Positions 1 to 7,610 of a stretch of 64,000 bases of DNA are shown here, piece by piece. Made by a program: the position numbers and the translations under genes. Numbering within the stretch: position 1 is the first letter of the stretch; each line of letters opens with the position of its first letter. The notes beneath the pieces were generated by a model. The model was not told the DNA's origin, did not search any database, and worked only from the letters and a program-made list of their open reading frames with translations. The DNA is from Collinsella sp. An307 (GTDB lineage: Bacteria > Actinomycetota > Coriobacteriia > Coriobacteriales > Coriobacteriaceae), in the NCBI RefSeq assembly GCF_002161805.1, contig NZ_NFIP01000003.1:108341-172340 (forward strand). Reading direction: 5' to 3'.

Positions 1-1
1 C

Positions 2-394
2 GTGGCGCGCGCCGAGGTGGCCGGCGTGCTACATCCGGGCGACCACGGCTCGACATTCGGCGGAAGCGCGCTTGCCGTCGCTGCTGCCGAGGCAACGCTC
101 GCCGAGCTCGTGCGGGGCGATTTTGCTGCGCATGTTGTTGAAGTTGGTGCCTACCTGGCCGATCGCTTGGCAGAGCTCCCGCAGGTGGTAGACGTGCGTG
201 GTGCGGGTCTCATGCGCGGATGCGACCTCGTGGAGGAGGCGGGGGACGCCCATGACGTGGTCGCGCGCCTCCTCGAGGAGGGCGTTGTTGCAAACGCCAC
301 CGGCGCGCACACGCTGAGGTTCCTGCCGCCGCTCATCTGCGAGAAGGAGCACGTGGACGCCCTCATCGAGGCGCTCGCGCGCGTGCTGGGGTAG
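2..394 (+). CDS. argD: Acetylornithine/succinyldiaminopimelate aminotransferase, C-terminal part (5' end outside window)
   Basis: This is the last 130 residues or so of a fold-type I PLP aminotransferase of the ArgD family (acetylornithine delta-aminotransferase, arginine biosynthesis, cytoplasmic). The visible segment HGSTFGGSALAVAAAEATL follows the PLP-lysine region in this family, and the C-terminal small domain has the usual V-RG-GLM-G and LRFLPPLI-E-EHVD patterns. The reading frame is open to the first base of the window, so the gene starts upstream and this entry is partial. Sister families such as ornithine or GABA aminotransferase cannot be fully excluded from the C-terminus alone, but the short length and the LRFLPPL motif favour ArgD. 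Confidence 0.85.
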   Translation: MARAEVAGVLHPGDHGSTFGGSALAVAAAEATLAELVRGDFAAHVVEVGAYLADRLAELPQVVDVRGAGLMRGCDLVEEAGDAHDVVARLLEEGVVANATGAHTLRFLPPLICEKEHVDALIEALARVLG

Positions 395-443
395 GGTAGC
401 GCGCCATTTCCCCTTTGGCGCACTCGCTGAGACCGCTCCAGAC

Positions 444-503
444 GCCAAAACCGTGTTTACCAGCTCTCCCGGACTGTGGGCAGCTGGTAAACACGGTTTT
501 GGC
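444..503. repeat. Perfect 22-bp inverted repeat, copy 1 of a dispersed hairpin family
   Basis: Arms 444-465 and 482-503 are perfectly complementary over 22 bp with a 16-nt loop. The arm contains AAAACCGTGTTTACCAGCT, which recurs exactly at 20281-20299. The A-run at the left and T-run at the right would let it act as a bidirectional terminator about 50 bp after argD. The loop, read on the opposite strand, matches the loop of the second copy at about 12 of 16 positions, so the two copies are inverted relative to each other. Confidence 0.85.
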
Positions 504-642
504 AAAATGGCCTCCTTGCAAAACCAAGTTTGTCAGCGCAAAGAGCTGCGTTCGCAGCGCTCGCTGCTGTGGATGCAGTTGCGACGTCGCCACTATTGGA
601 TCAGAGCCGGTTGCGGACGGAGAAAGACGGAGCCAGCGGGCT

Positions 643-684
643 CCTCGAGGGAGGGCAGAACGACCTCGAGGGAGGGCAGAACGA
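643..684. repeat. Two perfect tandem copies of a 21-bp unit
   Basis: The 21-bp unit starting CCTCGAGGGAGGGCAGAA occurs at 643-663 and again at 664-684 without a mismatch. It lies just beyond the terminator of the tRNA-Thr gene. Nothing suggests that it is coding; a recent slippage duplication is the simplest reading. Confidence 0.8.
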
Positions 685-714
685 AAAAGGGCGCCGAGGT
701 GATCCCCGGCGCCC
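684..714 (-). terminator. Rho-independent terminator of tRNA-Thr
   Basis: Read on the minus strand, a GGGCGCC stem (708-714 pairing with 689-695), extended by inner G-C pairs, is followed by five U (684-688). It lies 13 nt past the tRNA 3' end. Confidence 0.85.
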
Positions 715-726
715 TTGACACATCAC

Positions 727-802
727 TGGAGCCAGCAATCGGACTCGAACCGATGACCCCCGCTTTACGAGAGCGGTGCTCTACCAACTGAGCTATGCTG
801 GC
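727..802 (-). tRNA. tRNA-Thr (anticodon CGU)
   Basis: On the minus strand the 76-nt cloverleaf has a 7-bp acceptor stem (GCCAGCA with TGCTGGC), a D arm GCTCAGTTGGTAGAGC, an anticodon stem CCGCT/AGCGG enclosing the loop CTCGTAA, a T arm with GGTTCGAGTCC, and an encoded CCA end. The anticodon at positions 34-36 is CGT, which reads ACG (threonine). Confidence 0.95.
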
Positions 803-836
803 ACCTGTTAGAGCATATGCGCTCCAACGGATGACT

Positions 837-865
837 ATATTACGTGGAAACGTTCTTGCACGCAA
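837..865 (-). promoter_or_regulatory. Promoter of tRNA-Thr
   Basis: On the minus strand TTGCGT (860-865) and TAATAT (837-842) are separated by exactly 17 bp, placing the start of transcription about 25 bp before the tRNA 5' end at 802. The remaining sequence from 866 to about 1250 has only short hairpins, such as GCTGACG/CGTCAGC at 1069-1085, and no gene that I can support. Confidence 0.7.
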
Positions 866-1252
866 GATGCAATGAGCAAAAACCGAGTTATGGGCGTTTT
901 GTCCCTGCGTAGGTAAACGCTTCTAAACCATGTTGCCCTCTGTTTTTAGCAAAGCGCTTGGGAACGATGCTTGTTCGGACAGCTTTACGCACCCAGAAAT
1001 ACAAGCGAGCGGGCGAGCGGGCGACCCTGCTGACGGGAAGAATGTTCCAGCTCGCACCGCAAAACCATGCTGACGAAGCGTCAGCGAAGGCAATACCAGT
1101 GGTCTAACAGTTGGGGTTGTTACAACCAGTTGAACAGCGGATAAACAGTTTGTCCTTAAGTGGTATCTTTTTGAAGTACCAAATTACCTGCGGAAACGCA
1201 ATTTACCGTTCACGGGTAAAACCATACCGCTCGTCTGTCTCTTCACATTTCT

Positions 1253-1281
1253 TCGACATTTGTACCGAAAGCGTGTATGAT
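1253..1281 (+). promoter_or_regulatory. Sigma-70-type promoter of the beta-galactosidase/PTS operon
   Basis: TCGACA (1253-1258, five of six consensus bases) and TATGAT (1276-1281) are separated by 17 bp. It lies about 70 bp upstream of the GH35 start codon. Upstream are two dyads that could bind regulators: GGTTGT-T-ACAACC (1115-1127), and TGGTA/TACCA arms 11 bp apart near 1160-1180. Confidence 0.6.
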
Positions 1282-1351
1282 GGCTATCAACGGGTCGGGC
1301 CGTATGCTCTCTCGTTGAGCCGCTCGACCGAAGCCGCAGGCAAGGAGGACC

Positions 1352-3160
1352 ATGCACACGTTTGAGATCCGTGAACGCTTTTTGCTCGATGGAAAGCCGT
1401 TCACGATTCTGTCCGGTGCGATCCACTACTTCCGCGTCCATCCATCTGATTGGCACCATTCCCTTTACAACCTGAAGGCCATGGGTTTCAACACGGTTGA
1501 GACCTATGTCCCTTGGAACCTCCATGAGGCAAAGCCCGGCGAGTTCGACTTCACCGGCGCCCTTGACCTTGCGCGCTTCCTCGACGAGGCTGCCGAGCTG
1601 GGTCTTTGGGCCATCGTGCGCCCGTCGCCGTTCATCTGCGCCGAGTGGGAGTGGGGCGGCCTGCCTGCCTGGCTTCTCGCCGACCGCGACATGCGTCCGC
1701 GTTCGCGCGACCCTCGTTTCCTCGAGCGCGTCGCCGCGTACTACGACGAGCTCATGCCCCATCTCGTTGACCGCCAGATCACGCACGGCGGCAACATCAT
1801 CATGATGCAGGTCGAGAACGAGTATGGTTCCTATGGCGAGGACAAGGAGTACCTCCGCGCCATTCGCGACCTCATGCTCGACCGCGGCGTGGATGTGCCG
1901 CTTTGCACCTCCGACGGCCCGTGGCGCGGCTGCCTGCGCGCCGGCACGCTCATCGACGATGATGTCTTTGTGACCGGTAACTTTGGTTCCCGCGCGGGCG
2001 AGAACTTTGCCCAGCTCAAGGCCTTCCATGAGGAGCACGGCAAGAACTGGCCCCTTATGTGCATGGAGTTCTGGGACGGCTGGTTCAACCGTTGGGGCGA
2101 GAACGTCATCCGCCGTGACGCGCAGGATCTGGCGGACTCCGTGCGCGAGCTCCTTGAGCTCGACGGAAGCCTCAGCCTCTACATGTTCCATGGTGGCACG
2201 AACTTTGGCTTCATGAACGGCTGCTCCGCGCGCCACACCCATGACTTGCACCAGGTCACGAGTTACGACTACGATGCGCCGCTCGACGAGGAGGGCAACC
2301 CCACCGAGAAGTGGTACAAGCTCCGTGACGTCGTGCGCGATCTCTTCCCCGACGCCTGGACGGCAGAGCCTCTCGTGAAGAAGGCTTGCGCCATCCCCGC
2401 CGAGGACATCACCTTCACCGGCCGCTGCGGCCTGTTCGAGAACCTCGACAATCTCTCCGAGCCCCAGCGCTCGCTCTACCCCCGCACGATGGAGGACATG
2501 GGCCAGAGCTACGGTTATACCCTCTATCGCACCGAGATTGAGCGCGACGTTGCCGAGGGCGCCGACGAGCGTATCCGCGTCATTGACGGCCGTGACCGCG
2601 CGCAGGTCTTTGTCGAGGGCGAGCTCGTTGCCACGCAGTACCAGGAGCACATTGGCGAGGACATCCGCTGCCCGCTTCCCGCGACGCACAACCGCCTCGA
2701 CATCCTCATGGAGAACATGGGCCGCGTGAATTACGGCCACAAGTTCCTGGCAGACACGCAGCGCAAGGGCATTCGCACGGGCGTCTGCGTTGACTTGCAC
2801 TTCATCCTCAACTGGGAGGCCTACACGCTTCCGCTCGAGGATATTTCCAAGCTGGATTACTCCGCCGGCTGGCGCGAGGGCACGCCCTCGTTCACCCGTT
2901 TTGAGTTCACGCTCGACGAGCCGGCCGATACCTTTATCGACACCACGGGCTTTGGCAAAGGTGTCGCGTTTGTCAACGGCACGAACGTCGGTCGTTATTG
3001 GGAGATCGGTCCCATCGCGACCCTCTATGTGCCGCACGGGCTTACGCGTGCCGGCGTCAACGAGCTCGTTTTGTTCGAGACCGAGGGGCACGTGCACGAC
3101 GCCATCTCCCTGCGCGCCGAACCCCTCATCCACACACTCGAGACCGAAGGAGTTGAGTGA
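1352..3160 (+). CDS. GH35 beta-galactosidase (BgaC/GnbG type), predicted cytoplasmic
   Basis: This 602-residue glycoside hydrolase family 35 enzyme would remove terminal galactose from beta-linked disaccharides or their phosphorylated forms. The N-terminal TIM barrel opens with GKPFTILSGAIHYFRV. The acid/base is Glu157 in QVENEYGSYG and the nucleophile Glu239 in MCMEFWDGWFNRWG. The jelly-roll domains follow in the C-terminal half, and the length is usual for bacterial BgaC. There is no signal peptide, so it should act inside the cell after uptake by the downstream PTS. That matches the arrangement known from streptococcal bgaC-PTS and Lactobacillus gnb operons. RBS AAGGAGG precedes the ATG. 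EIIB starts one base after the stop, implying co-transcription. Confidence 0.92.
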   Translation: MHTFEIRERFLLDGKPFTILSGAIHYFRVHPSDWHHSLYNLKAMGFNTVETYVPWNLHEAKPGEFDFTGALDLARFLDEAAELGLWAIVRPSPFICAEWEWGGLPAWLLADRDMRPRSRDPRFLERVAAYYDELMPHLVDRQITHGGNIIMMQVENEYGSYGEDKEYLRAIRDLMLDRGVDVPLCTSDGPWRGCLRAGTLIDDDVFVTGNFGSRAGENFAQLKAFHEEHGKNWPLMCMEFWDGWFNRWGENVIRRDAQDLADSVRELLELDGSLSLYMFHGGTNFGFMNGCSARHTHDLHQVTSYDYDAPLDEEGNPTEKWYKLRDVVRDLFPDAWTAEPLVKKACAIPAEDITFTGRCGLFENLDNLSEPQRSLYPRTMEDMGQSYGYTLYRTEIERDVAEGADERIRVIDGRDRAQVFVEGELVATQYQEHIGEDIRCPLPATHNRLDILMENMGRVNYGHKFLADTQRKGIRTGVCVDLHFILNWEAYTLPLEDISKLDYSAGWREGTPSFTRFEFTLDEPADTFIDTTGFGKGVAFVNGTNVGRYWEIGPIATLYVPHGLTRAGVNELVLFETEGHVHDAISLRAEPLIHTLETEGVE

Positions 3161-3161
3161 C

Positions 3162-3626
3162 ATGATCGTAGGTGCACGAGTTGACTTCCGCCTCATCCAT
3201 GGCCAGGTGGGCAACCTCTGGGCTAACGCTCGTCAGGTGAGCCGCTTTATGGTCGTCGACGATCAGATCGCCGAGGATGCCACCCAGAAGCAGGTTCTGC
3301 GCATGGCTACGCCCGCTACCTGCAAGCTTTCCGTCCTTCCCGTTGAGAAGGCCGCTGCCAACATCCTTGCTGGCAAGTACGACGCTCAGCGTCTGTTCAT
3401 CGTCGTCAAGAAGCCCGAGACCTATCTCAAGCTCGCCAAGGCCGGCGTCAAGTTTGATCAGATCATCCTCGGCAACATCACGTCGATGGATATCGTCAAG
3501 AGCTACAGCCGCAACATCAACTGTGGCCAGGACGACGTCGACGCGCTGACCGAGCTTCAGAGCATGGGCGTTCCGATGGTTATCCAGCTTACCCCGCAGG
3601 ACAACCCGCAGGACTTCAAGCTCTAA
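3162..3626 (+). CDS. PTS mannose/N-acetylgalactosamine-family EIIB component
   Basis: This 154-residue protein is the cytoplasmic phospho-carrier of a mannose-family PTS. It accepts phosphate from EIIA and passes it to the sugar entering through EIIC/EIID. The phospho-histidine is His13 in the signature RVDFRLIHGQVG, and the rest (VVDD, LPVEKA, ILGN) fits the family; length is normal. The start was chosen at the ATG at 3162, with a purine-rich RBS inside the end of the GH35 gene. Neighbours (GH35, AgaS, GalNAc-6-P deacetylase) point to GalNAc or galacto-N-biose as substrate, but the sequence itself does not prove the sugar. Confidence 0.92.
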   Translation: MIVGARVDFRLIHGQVGNLWANARQVSRFMVVDDQIAEDATQKQVLRMATPATCKLSVLPVEKAAANILAGKYDAQRLFIVVKKPETYLKLAKAGVKFDQIILGNITSMDIVKSYSRNINCGQDDVDALTELQSMGVPMVIQLTPQDNPQDFKL

Positions 3627-3725
3627 GTCATTTCATTTGGTGCTGAGCCGTGAGGGGAGATGCACGGCTTGACATAGCGTAAGAACTGTACGTTTACGTT
3701 CGAGATTGGAAGAAGGAGGAAAACC

Positions 3726-4613
3726 ATGATTGCTTGGTGGCAAATTCTTTTGCTCACCCTCTATGCAGGCTTCCAGATCATGGACGAGCTCCACTGGTAC
3801 TCCAGTGCTGGCTCCGCCGTGTTCTCCGGTTTCATCACCGGCCTGGTAATGGGCGATATGGCAACTGGTCTCTTCATCGGTGGTAGCATGCAGCTCACCA
3901 TCCTGGGCGTCGGCACCTTTGGTGGCGCGTCCCGCATCGACGCTAACTCCGGTACCCTCATCGCTACGGCCTTCGCCGTCAGCGCTGGCATGGACCCGGA
4001 GCAGGCGCTCGCCGCCCTCGGCGTGCCGGTGGCCGCGATCCTCGTCTACACCGATATCCTCGGTCGTATGGCCAACACCTTCTGGGGTCACGCCTGCGAT
4101 GCCGATATCGAGAAGATGAACTGGAACGCCTACAACGTCCACTACCTCATGGGCGCCGTTTCCTGGATGCTCAGCCGCATGGTCCCCGTGTTCCTGGCTC
4201 TGGCATTCGGTCAGCCGCTGGTCGAGGCCATCACCACCGCCCTCAACGGCGATCTTGCTTGGCTCGGCACCGGCCTCACGGTTGCCGGTGGCATGCTCCC
4301 CGCTGTGGGCTTCGCCATCCTGCTTCGTTACCTGCCCGTTAAGAAGCACGTTGCCTACCTGATCCTCGGCTTCGTGATCGCTGCCCTCCTCGGCACCGCC
4401 TTCACGAGCATCGCTGGCATCAGCGGCGATGTCGCCACCGTTGCCGGCGCTGCTGGTGCTGAGATCGCTGGCGGCGACTACAACTCGCTGTCCATGCTGA
4501 CGATCGCCCTCATCGGCTTCGCGCTCGCCTACATCTACTATCAGCAGCATCAGGCCGCTCCCGTTGCCGCCGTCGCTGCTGGTGCGGAGGGAGATGACGA
4601 CGATGAGCTCTAA
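3726..4613 (+). CDS. PTS mannose/N-acetylgalactosamine-family EIIC membrane component
   Basis: This 295-residue multi-pass membrane protein forms the sugar channel with EIID. The family motif GLVMGDMATGLFIGGSMQL lies at about residues 39-57, followed by LGVGTFGGA and several hydrophobic segments. The C-terminus is acidic (GDDDDEL). It starts 100 bp after the EIIB stop, behind a clear AGAAGGAGG. The 3627-3725 gap holds TTGACA (3669-3674) with no good -10, so an internal promoter is possible but unproven. The 3' end overlaps the EIID start by 11 bp, implying translational coupling. Confidence 0.92.
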   Translation: MIAWWQILLLTLYAGFQIMDELHWYSSAGSAVFSGFITGLVMGDMATGLFIGGSMQLTILGVGTFGGASRIDANSGTLIATAFAVSAGMDPEQALAALGVPVAAILVYTDILGRMANTFWGHACDADIEKMNWNAYNVHYLMGAVSWMLSRMVPVFLALAFGQPLVEAITTALNGDLAWLGTGLTVAGGMLPAVGFAILLRYLPVKKHVAYLILGFVIAALLGTAFTSIAGISGDVATVAGAAGAEIAGGDYNSLSMLTIALIGFALAYIYYQQHQAAPVAAVAAGAEGDDDDEL

Positions 4614-5424
4614 TACCACTGGCTACAAGCTCACTAAGGCTGACTTCCAGCAGATTAACCGTCGTAACCTTCTCGGCTTCCAGGCCGGTTGGAACTACGA
4701 GCGTATGCAGCACTCCGGTTACCTCTGGATCATCCTGCCCCAGCTCCGTAAAATCTACGGGGACAACACCGAGGCCCTGAAGACCGCTGCCCGCACCCAG
4801 TGCGCTCCGTTCTTCAACACCTCGAACTTCCTGAACACCATCATCACGGGTATCGACCTCGCCCTCGAGGAGACCGACGGTCTCGACAGCCTCGAGACGG
4901 TCGCCTCGCTGAAGACCGGCCTCATGGGCCCGCTCGCCTCCATCGGCGACTCCATCTTCGGCTCCCTGCTCCCGACCATCTTCGGCGCTCTTGCCGCTAA
5001 CATGGCCATGCAGGGCAACCCGCTCGGCATCTTCATCTGGATTGCCGTCAACATCGTGGTCGACTGGTTCCGCTGCAAGCAGACCTACATCGCCTACGAT
5101 CAGGGCATGAAGCTCGTCACCACGATGAGCGACCAGCTCAACGCCATCACCGACGCTGCCACCGTCATGGGTGTCTTCATGGTCGGTGCGCTGGTCTCCA
5201 CCAACGTCGGCATCGTCATCTCCGCCCCGATCGATCTGGGTGGCGTGACCGTCGACCTGCAGCACATCGCCAACGTCATCTGCCCCAAGCTCGTGCCTGC
5301 GGCGCTCGTTGGCTTCGTGTACTGGCTGCTCGGCAAGAAGGGCATGACCTCGACCAAGGCGATCTTCATCGTCCTGATCCTCGGCATCGTGCTCGGCGCT
5401 CTCGGCTGGGTTGCCAAGGGCTAA
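4603..5424 (+). CDS. PTS mannose/N-acetylgalactosamine-family EIID membrane component
   Basis: This 273-residue protein has family features: the N-terminal LTKADFQQINRRNLLG, then QAGWNYERMQHSGYLW, FFNTSNFLNTIITGI, and LMGPLASIGDSIFGSLLPTI before the C-terminal membrane segments. It is the partner of EIIC in the membrane. The ATG at 4603 was preferred over the ATG at 4594 because GGAGGG (4586-4591) is 11 nt from the former and only 2 nt from the latter. It ends the first PTS block and is followed by two large hairpins. Confidence 0.92.
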   Translation: MSSNTTGYKLTKADFQQINRRNLLGFQAGWNYERMQHSGYLWIILPQLRKIYGDNTEALKTAARTQCAPFFNTSNFLNTIITGIDLALEETDGLDSLETVASLKTGLMGPLASIGDSIFGSLLPTIFGALAANMAMQGNPLGIFIWIAVNIVVDWFRCKQTYIAYDQGMKLVTTMSDQLNAITDAATVMGVFMVGALVSTNVGIVISAPIDLGGVTVDLQHIANVICPKLVPAALVGFVYWLLGKKGMTSTKAIFIVLILGIVLGALGWVAKG

Positions 5425-5440
5425 GACTATCTTGTCGCCT

Positions 5441-5477
5441 GTGCGGCGCTCCGCGCCTGTCGCTTGGGGCGCCGCAC
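5441..5477. terminator. Hairpin 1 after EIID
   Basis: GTGCGGCGC (5441-5449) is perfectly complementary to GCGCCGCAC (5469-5477), with a 19-nt loop. No U-tract follows on the plus strand. Together with the next hairpin it separates the EIIB-EIIC-EIID genes from the TPR-like and EIIA genes. Confidence 0.5.
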
Positions 5478-5496
5478 CCCGTTGCAAAACGGAAAG

Positions 5497-5564
5497 GAGC
5501 GGGCGCGCATCTCACGGTTGGAACGTTTTGTTCCTTCCCATTCTCCCGAGGTGCGCGCCCGCTC
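5497..5564 (+). terminator. Hairpin 2 after EIID, long stem with nested hairpin
   Basis: Arms 5497-5513 and 5548-5564 pair over 17 bp with one G-U pair, and a small GGAAC/GTTCC hairpin sits in the loop. A short T-run follows (CTTTCG). It may be a leaky terminator or an mRNA-stabilising element between PTS genes. Confidence 0.55.
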
Positions 5565-5613
5565 TTTCGCAAGAAGGGGACGTTTTCAAACGACTCCGTA
5601 AGAAAGGTTTGAA

Positions 5614-6237
5614 GTGAGACCCGAAGTCATTGCCTTCATAGTGTTCCTCATCGTCTATTTCATAGGCACTGAGGGCGCCAAGCGTTACTACAGTGCGCGT
5701 ATCCAGGCGTTTCTGGCGACGGGGCTCTACGACGAGGCGCTCGACGAGCTTAACAAGTTCCTCCCGCGCATTCTGCTCACCACTTTCACGCAGCACCAGT
5801 ACCGCTTCCTTGCCCATGAGGGGCGCGGCGAGCGTGAGCTTGCCGAGCGCATGCTCGAACTTCTGGTGCGTATGCGCAATTCCGCCAAGCGTCAGGCGCA
5901 GGTCGACGCGATGGCTTTCAACTACTACACCCGCGCCGGCAACAAGAAGCGCGCTAAGGAGCTTCTTGCCGACCTCAAGCAGGTCAAAGGTGCGGACCGT
6001 GCTCTTATCGCCGACTGCCAGCTGACCTACGAGATCGTCTTTGGGCATCGGCACGACATGATCGACAAGATGGAGTCGATGCTTCCCGGTGCAGACGAGG
6101 CACTCACCGGCAAGCTGTATTTCCTGCTGGCAAAGCAGTATGCCAACGCCGGCAACAAGGAGCGCGCACGCAGTTATCGTGCTCGTTTTGACGAGCTGAT
6201 GGAGGCACAGCGCCCCGCCTCGCCCTCGCAGAGCTAA
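5614..6237 (+). CDS. Small membrane-anchored TPR-like protein of unknown function
   Basis: This 207-residue protein has one N-terminal transmembrane segment (about residues 5-18, VIAFIVFLIVYFIG) followed by a soluble all-helical part. That part carries repeated A/Y/G-rich helix pairs, such as GLYDEALDELNKFLPR, AGNKKRAKELLADLK and AGNKERARSYRARFDEL, resembling degenerate tetratricopeptide repeats. The start is GTG at 5614 behind AGAAAGG. I do not recognise a named family. Its place inside a PTS operon, between EIID and EIIA, makes a role in assembly or regulation of the transporter possible, but that is inference only. Confidence 0.75.
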   Translation: MRPEVIAFIVFLIVYFIGTEGAKRYYSARIQAFLATGLYDEALDELNKFLPRILLTTFTQHQYRFLAHEGRGERELAERMLELLVRMRNSAKRQAQVDAMAFNYYTRAGNKKRAKELLADLKQVKGADRALIADCQLTYEIVFGHRHDMIDKMESMLPGADEALTGKLYFLLAKQYANAGNKERARSYRARFDELMEAQRPASPSQS

Positions 6238-6355
6238 CGCGCCCACTTCGTGGCACCGCCGCGACCTTAGGTTGGATAACCCCGGGAGTTCAGTTCCCGC
6301 AGATATAGGCATATGCCCCAGGCAAGTTGGGGTGTGTATAAAGGAGGTACCTCTT

Positions 6356-6790
6356 ATGATTGGATTCATCCTTACGGGCCACGGTCACTTCTCGAACGGC
6401 CTCAAGAGCGCCATCGACATGGTCGCAGGCGAGCAGCCCGCTTTTGAGATCGTCCCCTTCGAGGGCGATAAGGCTGGCGAGTACGGTGACACCCTGCGCG
6501 CCGCGATCACCAAGATGCGCTCTGAGTGCGACGGCGTCCTCGTGTTCGTGGACCTGCTCGGCGGCACGCCCTTTAACCAGTCCATGCTCGTCTCTGCCGA
6601 CGTTGACAACATGGCCGTCGTTGCCGGCACCAACTTACCGATGCTCATCGAGCTCATCATGACCCGCTCCGACTCCTCCGAGCTCGGCGAGCTCGTCGAG
6701 AAGGCGGTCCAGGTGGGTAAGGACGGCGTTATCACCATGGCGCTGCCCACCGCTGGCGCGGACGATGACGACGAAGACGACGAGATGTAA
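6356..6790 (+). CDS. PTS mannose/N-acetylgalactosamine-family EIIA component
   Basis: This 144-residue EIIA receives phosphate from HPr on His9 in MIGFILTGHGHFSNG and passes it to EIIB. The family motifs GVLVFVDLLGGTPFNQ and AGTNLPMLIEL are present. The ATG at 6356 was chosen because a strong AAGGAGGT lies at 6341-6348; an in-frame upstream ATG at 6272 would add 28 residues before the conserved N-terminus. The C-terminus is very acidic (DDDDEDDE), as is that of EIIC. The leader (6238-6340) has small hairpins such as CGGGA/TCCCG. Confidence 0.92.
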   Translation: MIGFILTGHGHFSNGLKSAIDMVAGEQPAFEIVPFEGDKAGEYGDTLRAAITKMRSECDGVLVFVDLLGGTPFNQSMLVSADVDNMAVVAGTNLPMLIELIMTRSDSSELGELVEKAVQVGKDGVITMALPTAGADDDDEDDEM

Positions 6791-6859
6791 GAACTGACAC
6801 CTCGTGAGGGAGCGCCGCAAGCGCCCCACCGTGCGTGCCCGATCATTCGGGAGAGAGCT

Positions 6860-7591
6860 ATGGCCATGCGAGCCAAGCGGCAGCCGCTCTACGACCAGCT
6901 CGTGGACATTCTGTCGGAGAAAATCGAATACGAGTACCGGCCAGGCGACCTCATGCCCTCCGAGCGTGAGCTTTCCGAGCGCTACGGGCTTTCGCGCACC
7001 ACGGTGCGCCTGGCCTTGCAGGAGCTCGAGCGTCTGGGTCTCGTTGTACGCCAGCACGGGCGCGGGACGTTTGTTGCGGACCGCTCCGCCCGCACGACAA
7101 ACCTCTTGCAGGCCTATAGCTTTACCGACCAGATGATCGAGATGGGCCGCGTGCCCGAGACGACGATTCTCGAGTTCAGCGAGCACGAGGCCGATGCCAA
7201 GATGGCCGAGTGCATGCAGATTCGCCCGGGCGACCGCATCTTCAAGCTCAAGCGCCTGCGTTCTGCCGACGGCATGCCCATGATGGTCGAGCGCTCGTAC
7301 CTCCCGGTGCGAAAGTTCCTCTCCCTTAAGCGTCCACTCCTCGAGCGCAAGCCCCTCTACGACATTATTGAGAAGGACTTCCACGAAGAGATCAGCGTGG
7401 CGGAGGAGGAGTTCTACGCAAGCATCGCTCGTCCCGCCGACGCGCGTCTGCTTGGCATCGGCGAGAACGCTCCTGTGCTCGATCTGGTGCGCACCACCTA
7501 TAACGTCAGCAACGAGGTCGTCGAGTACACGCTCTCTGTGGCGCGCGGCGACCAGTTCAAATACAAGGTCTATCACCACCGCAGAGATTAG
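6860..7591 (+). CDS. GntR-family (HutC/UTRA) transcriptional regulator, likely of amino-sugar genes
   Basis: This 243-residue regulator has an N-terminal winged helix (about residues 8-72: LMPSERELSERYGLSRTTVR, then GRGTFV) and a C-terminal UTRA ligand-binding domain (about 90-235, LKRLRSADGMPMMVERSYLP). The HutC/UTRA type includes NagR/DasR and AgaR2/GnbR-like repressors, which respond to amino-sugar phosphates. It lies between EIIA and agaS, so self- and operon control by a GalNAc-6-P-type ligand is a reasonable inference. A DasR-like half-site AGTGGTCTA occurs near 1100, upstream of the operon promoter. Confidence 0.85.
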   Translation: MAMRAKRQPLYDQLVDILSEKIEYEYRPGDLMPSERELSERYGLSRTTVRLALQELERLGLVVRQHGRGTFVADRSARTTNLLQAYSFTDQMIEMGRVPETTILEFSEHEADAKMAECMQIRPGDRIFKLKRLRSADGMPMMVERSYLPVRKFLSLKRPLLERKPLYDIIEKDFHEEISVAEEEFYASIARPADARLLGIGENAPVLDLVRTTYNVSNEVVEYTLSVARGDQFKYKVYHHRRD

Positions 7592-7610
7592 CCAGAAAGG
7601 ACTAAGAGAC

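Noticed and set aside
1095-1180. DasR/NagR operator upstream of the beta-galactosidase gene
   Set aside because: Only one half-site (AGTGGTCTA) matches; the partner half is not there. It is mentioned under the GntR gene but not called as a site.
1184-3214. Long minus-strand frame opposite the beta-galactosidase, and similar frames opposite aspS, hisD, ppc and the LarA-like gene
   Set aside because: These are shadows of GC-rich codon usage in the true gene, with no motifs, RBS or promoter of their own.
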